Below are positions 1 to 6,228 of a stretch of 11,734 bases of DNA, one piece after another. Origin of the DNA: DASWJQ01 sp036397095 (GTDB lineage: Bacteria > Chloroflexota > Anaerolineae > Anaerolineales > E44-bin32). Position numbers and translations under genes: made by a program. Under the pieces are notes generated by a model that was not told the origin of the DNA, made no database searches, and saw only the letters and a program-made list of their open reading frames with translations. Position 1 is the stretch's first letter. The number at the start of each line of letters is the position of its first letter. Location: NCBI GenBank assembly GCA_036397095.1, contig DASWJQ010000018.1:1-11734 (forward strand). The letters run 5' to 3'.

Positions 1-2
1 GA

Positions 3-554
3 TCAGACATTGCGCCAGGCAGATTGGTACTTCTTCTTGTATTTGCCATCCGCCTCGCGCTCGATCAGGTCGAAGGCCAACGTCTTGATGGCTGGGCTCT
101 GGGTTTGATCGTACAGCTTGCGCATGGCGGCCAAGATGTCGTAACGGATCAGAGACCAGTTTTTCTCGTCCAAGCATTCCTCAAATCGTGTTTCGTACCC
201 AGTGAGGAGCAAGCGCAGTTGGTCGCCGCCAGCCAGTCCAACCTTCCACAAGGACTGCAGGCTGTGGCGCGCTGTGACAAAGCGTTGATCACGCGTTACC
301 GCCAGCACCGCCGGGAAGTCCTGCAGCATGCGTCCGTCTGGATCGCTGATCGCCAGGTTGCAGAGCAGCTGGGCCGCAATCGCCCGATTGTGGTTGTCCG
401 TGTGGGTTAAATTGGCCAACGCTTGGTCCCAGACTTGGTAGGCCCAGTCGACGGGTTGCTCGGTGACCGCCATCAGGTTCTTGAAGGCTTCATTCTGCCG
501 CGGACGGTCGGACGTCCACAGGTCGTTCGCCAGCGTCTTCAGGTGGTCATCCAC
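3..554 (-). CDS. HEAT-like helical-repeat protein (183 aa)
   Basis: Soluble, all-helical-looking protein with no signal peptide or membrane segment. Consecutive amphipathic helices with A/L/N-rich faces (for example around residues 30-75, with NRAIAAQLLCNLA) resemble HEAT/ARM-type repeat proteins, including those related to DNA-alkylation-repair HEAT proteins; no catalytic motif is visible. The C-terminus is basic (KYKKKYQSAWRNV). The start is GTG at 554, chosen because AGGAAGGG lies about 7 nt upstream; a TTG at 557 is equally in frame. The open frame continues upstream to 926, but that part is antisense noise overlapping the dioxygenase gene. It is the last gene of a minus-strand series, 220 bp after the dioxygenase. 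The fold assignment is inference; function unknown. Confidence 0.7.
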   Translation of the reverse strand: MDDHLKTLANDLWTSDRPRQNEAFKNLMAVTEQPVDWAYQVWDQALANLTHTDNHNRAIAAQLLCNLAISDPDGRMLQDFPAVLAVTRDQRFVTARHSLQSLWKVGLAGGDQLRLLLTGYETRFEECLDEKNWSLIRYDILAAMRKLYDQTQSPAIKTLAFDLIEREADGKYKKKYQSAWRNV

Positions 555-703
555 CAATGTTCCCTTCCTGTCGACTCTCTTCTTCAGTCTAGACCAGGGG
601 ATGGCCTTCGTCCATATGGGCAGCGACACATGCCAGGAGAGGGAAGACGGGCCCAGCGCAAGTGAGCGCTGGCCGGCCAGAACGACCCAGGAACGTCTTT
701 CAG

Positions 704-728
704 CCGCCGCCCTGTACCCGGCCGGCGG
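704..728. other. GC-rich inverted repeat between dioxygenase and HEAT-like gene
   Basis: A 6-bp perfect stem (CCGCCG at 704-709, CGGCGG at 723-728) with a 13-nt loop lies 47 nt beyond the stop codon of the dioxygenase gene. No T-run follows on either strand, so it is at best a weak or factor-dependent terminator; it may be chance in GC-rich DNA. Confidence 0.25.
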
Positions 729-774
729 ACTTTCGAGACGAGACCATGTAATTCGTTGCCTGCCCCGGCAGCAG

Positions 775-1563
775 CTACCTCGCCAGCCCGATGTCGAAGG
801 TGGCCCGGTAGCCCCCCTGGTCTGGCTCGACCGCCAGCAGCAGCTGGTCGCCCCCCTGTTGGAAAATCCTGTCCCCATCATTGCGCAAGGTGCGAACACC
901 TTTGGCGGCGTAAGGCTGTTGGGCATGAACGATGTCGGTCATGGCTTCTTCGAAGAACAACTGGGAGATGAACTCCTGGCGGCTGTCGGGTGACAGATCA
1001 TTGCGGATCTTGAAGTGGATGTGGACGGCGCGCCCCGGATACCAGCCCGGGTAAATCGTGGTGAAGTCGGCCGATCCCTCACTGTCAGTCTGCTGGTAGC
1101 CGCGCAGGAACATGAGCCCGGTCGTGTCGAAGCCGGGGTCCTTAACATCGGAGTACACACCGAGGGCATCACAGTGCCAGACGTCGACCATGGCGCCGGC
1201 CAGCGGAGTACAGGCCCCGTCGGCCAGCTGCGATACGCGGAAGGTCAGGGCCAGCGGCGCTCCCGGTCTGACCTCGCCCGTAGACGGTTCGGTGCGGATA
1301 TCCGACCGGTTGAGCCGCTCGTCAACAAAGTAGGGTCCCTCGGTCAGGGCGGGCCGCACGACACAGGAGGGCACATCCAGATTCGAGATCCCTGGCGTCG
1401 CCGTCGGCGGCACGAGTATCGGGCCCGGGGTGGCGCTTGCCAGCCGATCCAACGTTGCAGGCGCACAGCCAGCCAGCAAGGCCGCCGCACCGGTGCCAGC
1501 CAAGACCGCGACTGCCTCCCGGCGGCTCAGCAGGTCGCCGACCATGCGATCATCGTTGTTCAT
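775..1563 (-). CDS. Exported intradiol ring-cleavage dioxygenase-like lipoprotein (262 aa)
   Basis: Member of the intradiol dioxygenase family, which uses non-haem Fe(III) to cleave catechol-type rings between the two hydroxyls. The motifs follow the family in order: TEGPYFVDE (74-82), VDVWHCDALGVYSD (126-139), FLRGYQQTDSEG (152-163), then TIYPGWYPGR and HIHFK (169-185). The four expected iron ligands are Y137, Y175, H181 and H183. The N-terminus is a Tat-type signal, SRREAV at 13-18, running into a hydrophobic stretch and lipobox LLAGC (Cys33), so the protein is predicted to be folded before export and lipid-anchored outside. A Thr/Pro-rich linker (44-60) separates anchor and catalytic domain. 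The start ATG has GGGAGGAAG just upstream. Substrate unknown: no catechol-pathway genes lie nearby. Confidence 0.92.
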   Translation of the reverse strand: MNNDDRMVGDLLSRREAVAVLAGTGAAALLAGCAPATLDRLASATPGPILVPPTATPGISNLDVPSCVVRPALTEGPYFVDERLNRSDIRTEPSTGEVRPGAPLALTFRVSQLADGACTPLAGAMVDVWHCDALGVYSDVKDPGFDTTGLMFLRGYQQTDSEGSADFTTIYPGWYPGRAVHIHFKIRNDLSPDSRQEFISQLFFEEAMTDIVHAQQPYAAKGVRTLRNDGDRIFQQGGDQLLLAVEPDQGGYRATFDIGLAR

Positions 1564-1587
1564 CTCTTCCTCCCTTTGGATGGGTAC

Positions 1588-1601
1588 GCCAATGCGTTGG
1601 C
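1588..1601. promoter_or_regulatory. Inverted repeat GCCAA-N4-TTGGC upstream of the dioxygenase
   Basis: A perfect 5-bp inverted repeat with a 4-nt spacer lies 25-38 nt upstream of the dioxygenase start, where an operator could sit. A second one, ATTGT-N4-ACAAT, is at 1640-1653. No convincing -35/-10 pair was recognised nearby (best is CTGACG then CAATAT, 17 nt apart, reading minus). Short arms; either may be chance. Confidence 0.25.
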
Positions 1602-1662
1602 CATTGCCGCGGCATACCCTAGCCCTCGCTGTTAAAGATATTGTGTCGACAATGCCAGTTCG

Positions 1663-2148
1663 TCAGGAAGGAGCAGCCACTTGCTCGTCGGCCTGACCGG
1701 CAGCACGCACAAGACGCAAGCACGTGCACGGATAGCCGGCGTTGTCTGACTCAAAGCGGGCCATCTCTTCGAAACCCTCGCTCTGGTACAGACTGATCGC
1801 TGGTTGATTGCCGGCCAACACAATCGTCCACGACGCTTCGCTTTCGACCAGGGCAAGCGCGGCTCGCAACAGTGACCGGCCAATCCCCTGTCCATAGTAG
1901 TCCGGATGAACGTAGAGCCATCCTAAGTATTCACCGTCGACACCGGTGAAGCCGATGACTTTGGCCTGCACCTCGGCCACCAGGATCTGACACTTTCGCA
2001 GCTCTTCCACCTCTGGATCTTGCTCCAACGGAACAAAAGCGCGTGGATCGCATGACCCCCGCAGTTCGTCGGGCCGGGCAGCATCGTGGATGCCAACTAG
2101 CGCAGGCCAGTCGGCCTTGACATAGGGTCGGATCGCAAATGTCGGCAT
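1663..2148 (-). CDS. GNAT family N-acetyltransferase (161 aa)
   Basis: Transfers an acetyl group from acetyl-CoA to an amine; the substrate is not predictable. The domain opens with the typical beta strand FAIRPYVKADWPAL (4-17). Motif A, the pyrophosphate-binding loop, is LYVHPDYYGQGIGRSLL (78-94), with the GxGxG-like turn at 86-90, and motif B is NQPAISLYQSEGF (114-126). Length is normal for the family. I prefer ATG 2148 because the domain begins immediately after it; ATG 2169 would add seven residues. Neither has a strong Shine-Dalgarno (GGGTG lies about 7 nt before 2148). It sits between the kinase-like gene upstream (gap 61 bp) and the dioxygenase downstream (gap 99 bp), same strand, so cotranscription is possible. 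Confidence 0.88.
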   Translation of the reverse strand: MPTFAIRPYVKADWPALVGIHDAARPDELRGSCDPRAFVPLEQDPEVEELRKCQILVAEVQAKVIGFTGVDGEYLGWLYVHPDYYGQGIGRSLLRAALALVESEASWTIVLAGNQPAISLYQSEGFEEMARFESDNAGYPCTCLRLVRAAGQADEQVAAPS

Positions 2149-2209
2149 GCTGGCACCCAAGTCTGGCATGGCTCAGGCTGCCAATGGTACCCGTCGGCTG
2201 CAGGACCGG

Positions 2210-2839
2210 CTAGACCGTCACGACCAAATCAAAGGATGCCTTGGGCCGGAGCTCTTCGAAGTACAGCTGTTCCACGGGGTCCCAGAGCGCATGCCAGCGT
2301 GCCAGCAAGTCCGGCGGCTCGCGGTCGGCCAACCGCTGATGCCGGACGGCGACAGGGACGTCGACCAGCAGTGCCAGGTCAACGAGATCGTGCAGCGGCG
2401 CGCTGGCGGCGTAGGCACCTTCCAGCAGGATCACGTTGGCCGGCTGACAACCCTTGGGCTCCCCGCCCAGCGGGTAGGTACCGTCGGTCTGAAGGCCGGC
2501 GGTAAAGTCATACGTCCACCAGTTCGCAGGCCGGCGGCTCAAGAGCGGTAGGAGCGCTTGTTGACGCAGCCGCTCCCAATCGAACACGTGCCGCAAGCGC
2601 TGGCCAGCGGACATTTGATCCCAGGCCAGGTCCGGAATCTGCCCGGAGAAGAAGTCGTCGAGGGGCACGATGACCGCGGCCAACTCCTGCGCCAGGCGCG
2701 GCGCCAGGGTGGACTTGCCGGCCCCGCTGGCCCCGTCGACAGCGACGAGCACCGGGCGGTCGTAGGTGGCAAGCAAGCCGCCAACCGCAGTCGAAACTCG
2801 ACCGACCGCATCGGCTGCCTGCTTGCCTTCAAATGGCAT
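2210..2839 (-). CDS. Uridine-kinase-like P-loop NTPase (209 aa)
   Basis: Cytosolic P-loop phosphotransferase of the uridine kinase/phosphoribulokinase type. Walker A is GASGAGKST (36-44). The PLDDFF segment (59-64) carries the acidic pair that in these kinases contacts the nucleoside/Mg, followed by FDWERL (86-91) and WTYDF (108-112), positions normally near the substrate. A second strand, VILLEGAYA, lies in the middle, and the C-terminal ARWHALWDPVEQLYFEELRP resembles the lid/helical end of this group. The start ATG 2839 has GGGGA 5 nt upstream; the open frame runs on to 2950 but that stretch is intergenic. Divergent from the ferredoxin gene; first gene of a minus-strand series. Phosphate acceptor unknown; it may not be uridine. 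Confidence 0.85.
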   Translation of the reverse strand: MPFEGKQAADAVGRVSTAVGGLLATYDRPVLVAVDGASGAGKSTLAPRLAQELAAVIVPLDDFFSGQIPDLAWDQMSAGQRLRHVFDWERLRQQALLPLLSRRPANWWTYDFTAGLQTDGTYPLGGEPKGCQPANVILLEGAYAASAPLHDLVDLALLVDVPVAVRHQRLADREPPDLLARWHALWDPVEQLYFEELRPKASFDLVVTV

Positions 2840-2945
2840 GATGTCCCCACGCACCCGCGATTGACGTTGGCGCCGAGCCGGTGCCGGACATTGGCTGCCG
2901 GCCGAGGGTAGGATACATGTCAGCCACATTGCATATGGTATGGTG

Positions 2946-2960
2946 TGCACAAGGGGTGCA
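2946..2960. promoter_or_regulatory. Inverted repeat TGCAC-N5-GTGCA in the ferredoxin/kinase divergent region
   Basis: Perfect 5-bp arms with a 5-nt spacer, about 48 nt upstream of the ferredoxin ATG, inside the 161-bp region that must hold both divergent promoters. It could be an operator. No clear -35/-10 boxes are recognised; two overlapping TATGGT hexamers at 2934-2944 are the only -10-like candidates. Confidence 0.25.
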
Positions 2961-3000
2961 GCGATCTGCCCTTGGGGTTCGGCGCAGAAGGAGTGTGAGC

Positions 3001-3456
3001 ATGACCTACGTTATTACCAGCTTGTGCCTGCGGGACGGCAGCTGTGTTGAGGTCTGCCCGGTAGAGTGCATTGTCCCGGGCAAACCTAAGGACACATGGC
3101 CCTGGTTTTACATCGACCCGGATACGTGTATTGACTGCAACGCATGCGTACCGGTCTGTCCCTATGAAGCCATCTTCCCTGAATTCGAAGTTCCGTCGGA
3201 CCTCACGGCCAAGGGCGGCGAAGTGTTGAGCATGCCGGTCGGTACGGCCGGCTTTGATCAGGAGCATGTATCCGAGAATGACACCGGCGTTGAAGTCCAC
3301 CTTGCGGCAACACGCACGCTGGAGGCCGGCGAGGTCGTCGACCTGACGCCCGACATTCAACCAAACTACGACTTCTTCACCGAAGGTGCTGGCTACTGGG
3401 ATGGTTGGCACGAGGGCACACAGGTGGACGATCCGGAGAGCGTCGCCAAGGATTAG
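3001..3456 (+). CDS. Ferredoxin with one aspartate-for-cysteine cluster site (151 aa)
   Basis: Small electron carrier of the bacterial dicluster type. The first half carries C9-x2-D12-x2-C15-x3-C19-P, C23, then C43-x2-C46-x2-C49-x3-C53-P. C19 with C43, C46 and C49 should bind a [4Fe-4S] cluster. The other site has C9, C15 and C53, with Asp12 where a fourth Cys would be, so it should hold [3Fe-4S], or an Asp-ligated [4Fe-4S] as known from Pyrococcus furiosus ferredoxin. Residues 60-151 form an acidic tail with no cysteine, longer than in 7Fe ferredoxins of about 105 aa. Start ATG 3001 follows AAGGAG at good spacing; in-frame upstream ATGs lack this. Transcribed alone and divergent from the kinase-like gene. 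Redox partner not encoded here. Confidence 0.92.
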   Translation: MTYVITSLCLRDGSCVEVCPVECIVPGKPKDTWPWFYIDPDTCIDCNACVPVCPYEAIFPEFEVPSDLTAKGGEVLSMPVGTAGFDQEHVSENDTGVEVHLAATRTLEAGEVVDLTPDIQPNYDFFTEGAGYWDGWHEGTQVDDPESVAKD

Positions 3457-3494
3457 CCCCCCGTACTCGGCCCAGATTCGGCGTAGCCTTCCGG

Positions 3495-3893
3495 TCAACT
3501 CGATAGGTTGAGGGCAGCCTGCCGTTCTTCGACCGCCAATTCGACCAATCGGCGCAGAGCCGGCGCACTGGCTTCCGCCAGGTTGCGCACTTTCACGTGG
3601 CGCATATTTTCACCGGTACCCTCCATCACCCCCTGCAGGTCATCGAGGCTGGCGCCATAATAAAACCCAAGGTTGACATGCTTGGCGTGCAGGCCGACAT
3701 AGCAGAAGTGCTCGGTCATCTTCTTGGGACCGACGCCGTAGCCGATGATCCGTTGCTTGGGCCAGGCCACTTCAAAAGCCCGTGGGTAAACCTGCTCGAT
3801 AAGGCCACGCAACTCCCCAGCGATTACCTGCAACTCGGAGTCACCTTCGGCAATGGCCTGCTCGAAAGTGCCATGCGTGTCGATAACCTGCAT
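3495..3893 (-). CDS. DUF1801 domain protein (132 aa)
   Basis: Small cytosolic protein of the DUF1801 (YdhG-like) family, whose biochemical role is not established. The characteristic centre is FEVAWPKQRIIGYGVGPKK, then HFCYVGLHAKHVNLGFYYGA, and near the end MRHVKVRNL, all in the order typical of the subfamily. I place the start at ATG 3893, with GGAGGAGG just upstream. A GTG 15 nt earlier is in frame but would lie within that ribosome-binding site. It converges with the ferredoxin gene (38 bp between stops) with no T-run hairpin seen between them. Upstream on the same strand is a membrane protein gene (gap 68 bp). Confidence 0.85.
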   Translation of the reverse strand: MQVIDTHGTFEQAIAEGDSELQVIAGELRGLIEQVYPRAFEVAWPKQRIIGYGVGPKKMTEHFCYVGLHAKHVNLGFYYGASLDDLQGVMEGTGENMRHVKVRNLAEASAPALRRLVELAVEERQAALNLSS

Positions 3894-3961
3894 CCGATCC
3901 TCCTCCACTTAATACGTTCCCTCTGGAGCCATCGACGGGGGTCTGGCCTGAGATACGCGGC

Positions 3962-4375
3962 TCACCTGCGCCGCTGGAAGCGCCCGACTGTCCAGCTCAG
4001 CAAACCGGCAACGACGATCAGGTCGAGCACCACGGCCGCCGCACCAAAGACGATCCGGCCCCCGACGATGTCATTCCACTGCCAGGCTGAGGGTCCGACG
4101 GAGGCAGTTAATTTGTAGCTGACGTCGGGGACGAATCCGCTCCAATTGCACACGACCAGCATCAGGATAATCGATAGGCCGGCGAGCGTCGTCCGCAGCG
4201 CCACCGGCGTATTCTGAGAGACCCCGACGTATGCGCCGGCTAGCAGCAGACCCAAGCCTAGCGCGGCAACTTCCAGCGGAGGCGCCAGCAAGAGACCCCC
4301 GTCCGTCGTAGCCACGCCAACCAGCGCGCCAAGAACCGCCGCGCCCATTGTGACCAACCCGAGACCGACGACCAA
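3962..4375 (-). CDS. Four-helix integral membrane protein, start uncertain (137 aa from TTG)
   Basis: Four hydrophobic segments are visible: about residues 2-22 (VVGLGLVTMGAAVLGALVGV), 33-52, 62-82 (LAGLSIILMLVVCNWSGFV) and 108-130, with a basic C-terminus RFQRRR. No family recognised. The only in-frame start before helix 1 is TTG 4375, which has no ribosome-binding site. The frame upstream to about 4432 still reads like a natural cytoplasmic N-terminus (EPWDEVASETTTPPPLLR) but contains no ATG, GTG or TTG. A GTG at 4436 with AGG five nt upstream is out of this frame by exactly one base. So the gene may have a single-base frameshift, an assembly error or a rare start. ATG 4348 would cut helix 1. 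The same-strand kinase-like gene ends 55-116 bp upstream. Confidence 0.72.
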   Translation of the reverse strand: MVVGLGLVTMGAAVLGALVGVATTDGGLLLAPPLEVAALGLGLLLAGAYVGVSQNTPVALRTTLAGLSIILMLVVCNWSGFVPDVSYKLTASVGPSAWQWNDIVGGRIVFGAAAVVLDLIVVAGLLSWTVGRFQRRR

Positions 4376-4491
4376 CCGCAGTAAGGGCGGCGGGGTTGTC
4401 GTTTCCGACGCGACTTCGTCCCACGGCTCGATGCACGTATCCTACCGGCTGGGGGACCAGCGGATTCCCGTTTGTATTACCTCTTGCCAGA

Positions 4492-5061
4492 TCATTGGAA
4501 AGGACGACCGGCGGCAGGCGCCGCCGCGGTCCTGCGCAGCGCCTCTACGACCTGGCCACTCATAGAGTCGGACCGAATCTCATGCAGGCGGAAGGCCGGT
4601 CGGTCACCATCCCGGAACATCGCTTCGAATTGGCGCTGCCGGCGCCGGTGGGTCGTGATCACCCACCACAAGATGGAATCGCGAGCGAACAGCGCTTTGC
4701 GCAGCGTTTCGCGGTTGCCTCCAAATATCTCCTCTTCCCTGAAGACACGACGGCCCGTCCGTCGCAGAACCCGCCAGAAGATGACCGGGAAAGGCAGACG
4801 GAGCCAGACGACGTCGGTCAGGCGAGACCAGTACACCTGGCGCACCTTGCCGTAGTTGCCATCCACGACCCACCGGCTGCCTGCCGTCGCCTCAGCAACC
4901 AGCCGGCGGAACTCGGGCAACGACCGCTCCGTCCAGGCCGGCAGCCAATACAGCGCATCGAGCTCGACGTGCGGCAGCTGGCAGGCCTGGGCTATTCGGC
5001 CGGCGATCGTCGTCTTGCCAGATCCGCTCGTCCCGACGACGGCTACTCTCAAGTCGGACAT
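4492..5061 (-). CDS. FlaR/adenylate-kinase-like P-loop protein (189 aa)
   Basis: Soluble P-loop protein of the group annotated as DNA topology modulation protein FlaR or adenylate-kinase-related kinase; the true substrate is not established. Walker A is GTSGSGKTT (10-18). The HVELDALYW block (31-39) and WVVDGNY (64-70) are the family hallmarks, with Asp35 and Asp67 as likely Mg/acceptor-side residues. An Arg-rich middle (WRVLRRTGRRVFREEE) and the HRRRQRQ stretch could form the lid that binds phosphates. The length is near the usual size of about 170-190 aa. The ATG has GGAG only two nt upstream and GAGGAG about 12 nt upstream, so the initiation signal is imperfect. First gene of a possible minus-strand trio with the membrane protein and DUF1801 protein. 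Confidence 0.85.
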   Translation of the reverse strand: MSDLRVAVVGTSGSGKTTIAGRIAQACQLPHVELDALYWLPAWTERSLPEFRRLVAEATAGSRWVVDGNYGKVRQVYWSRLTDVVWLRLPFPVIFWRVLRRTGRRVFREEEIFGGNRETLRKALFARDSILWWVITTHRRRQRQFEAMFRDGDRPAFRLHEIRSDSMSGQVVEALRRTAAAPAAGRPFQ

Positions 5062-5092
5062 CGCTCCGCAACGCTCCTCGATGTGGTATCGC

Positions 5093-5118
5093 TCGGGCTG
5101 TGGTGGCTACCAGCCCGA
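5093..5118. other. Stem-loop upstream of the FlaR-like gene
   Basis: Perfect 8-bp inverted repeat (TCGGGCTG at 5093-5100, CAGCCCGA at 5111-5118) with a 10-nt loop, 32 nt upstream of the FlaR-like start codon. It lies in the 185-bp divergent region before the lipoprotein gene. A second, shorter one (ATGGG-N4-CCCAT) is at 5149-5162. Either could be an operator or a 5' leader hairpin. There is no T-run after either. Confidence 0.4.
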
Positions 5119-5246
5119 TGGTCTTGGCTCGGTGCCGGGAAGAGCGCAATGGGCAAACCCATGCTAGCCCGATGCGTTCCCATGTTGTATAGCTCCGCTT
5201 CTTGCAACCCAACCAATGGGGTCCGAATTTGAACGAAAGGGATGAA

Positions 5247-5572
5247 ATGGCAAGGAAGAAACCTCTGTTTGTCGTGGCCGGCCTGATTCTGGCAGCAATG
5301 GCATGTAGTCTGCCGGGAGCCGACGAAGAACCAACGGCCATAGCAGTCCCGCCGACACAGGAACCCGTGACGATCGTTGTGACGGCGACCCTGAAGGCCG
5401 AGCCGACGGCAACCCATACTGAAGCGGAACCGAGAGGTGCCTCGGCGACCGCCAATCAGAATGTGAATGCGCGCGGCGGACGAACCATTGAAATGTCAGG
5501 CTGCACCTCCGGCCCGGCGGCCAGTTTGCCGCCAATACGGCTGGAGGAGCAGTCTTGGGGACGGGTCCCTAG
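5247..5572 (+). pseudogene. Decayed lipoprotein gene, broken at the start of an SH3-like domain
   Basis: ATG 5247 (AAGGG upstream) opens a clear lipoprotein signal: MARKK, a hydrophobic run and Cys20 (LAAMACS). It continues into a Thr/Pro-rich linker (29-65) typical of Chloroflexota surface lipoproteins. At residues 67-78 the sequence becomes ATANQNVNARGG, resembling the first strand of a bacterial SH3 (SH3b) domain. From there the frame turns into Arg/Ser/Pro-rich sequence with no domain character, and it stays open only by running antisense through the DUF1801 gene up to 6215. Another frame gives LRPGGQFAANTAG (ending near 5536), which would suit the next SH3b strands but has stops at 5489 and 5570. 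I infer an indel plus decay. The 3' border is my estimate. Alternatively it is a short lipoprotein with a chance tail. Confidence 0.5.
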
Positions 5573-5732
5573 GCGGGGGCAGATTTCGTGGCTGGACAGC
5601 AAGCCGAACCCAAGCACCAGCAGCCCGGCCGTTAGTGAGAAGAAGCCGATATGCCCGGTTAATCAACACGTCCGGCCGGTCTGCGTTCGGATGGACTACT
5701 GGCCGAGAACCCGTGACCGGAGCAGCGCCCCG

Positions 5733-6095
5733 TCATTTGCCATCCTGCAACTTGATCCAGCTGCGGACGACCTTCTCGAGGCCTGGACGCTTCTTGTCCA
5801 AATCGGCCTGGCTGTCGACGCGAAGGACGCGGGCTTCCTTGGAATCCCCCTCGAGCACCCCGTCAGGGTCATCAATCGTCGCCCCGGTGTGAAACGTCAG
5901 ATTGACGAACTTCTTGGCCCGCGGGTTGAAAGTCGCCAGATTGCCCTTATAGATAAAGGTCGGGGCGCCCCACTTGATGTCCTCTTCCATTTTGGGGTCG
6001 ACCGCCAGCACCGTGTCGCGAATCGCCTGCCACAGCTGTTTGTGTGGGTTGTCCAGCTTCTGCAGGTAGGCATCGACTTTGGGATTCTTGTTCAC
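5733..6095 (-). CDS. DUF1801 domain protein, second type (120 aa)
   Basis: DUF1801 family, distinct from the one at 3495-3893. Visible hallmarks are VDAYLQKLDNPHKQLWQAIR (7-26), the strand pair EEDIKWGAPTFIYKGNLATF (37-56) and VNLTFHTGA (64-72), then a C-terminal helix ending in VRSWIKLQ. Short, charged, no signal peptide or membrane helix: cytosolic. Initiation is at GTG 6095 with GGGAG seven nt upstream. The stop falls in the region that holds the decayed lipoprotein on the opposite strand. The two DUF1801 proteins here share fold markers but little direct sequence, so they are old relatives rather than a recent duplication. Function not known for the family. Confidence 0.87.
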   Translation of the reverse strand: MNKNPKVDAYLQKLDNPHKQLWQAIRDTVLAVDPKMEEDIKWGAPTFIYKGNLATFNPRAKKFVNLTFHTGATIDDPDGVLEGDSKEARVLRVDSQADLDKKRPGLEKVVRSWIKLQDGK

Positions 6096-6228
6096 CTGTC
6101 AACTCCCTATGGCTCTGACCGAAGATCCGGCATTGTGGCACCGGCCTGCGCTACAGCGGAGTGCGGCAGCGGCGTCCTGTCTCATCTTTGGCCAAGCAAG
6201 TGTGGCGAGGCGTAACGGAAACAAGCCA

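Noticed and set aside
554..926. Upstream extension of the HEAT-like gene to 926
   Set aside because: It overlaps the end of the well-supported dioxygenase in another frame, and a good Shine-Dalgarno sits right before 554.
2905..2950. Earlier starts for the ferredoxin (ATG 2917, ATG 2935)
   Set aside because: The ferredoxin fold begins at MTYVITS and AAGGAG precedes ATG 3001; the earlier codons add unrelated residues.
5460..5670. Minus-strand open frame with a hydrophobic stretch (LTAGLLVLGFGLLSS)
   Set aside because: No usable start codon or ribosome-binding site, and it lies opposite the lipoprotein remnant; likely chance.
5573..6215. Plus-strand continuation of the lipoprotein frame
   Set aside because: It is antisense to the DUF1801 gene at 5733-6095, which has clear family motifs and a good ribosome-binding site; composition is Arg/Ser/Pro noise.
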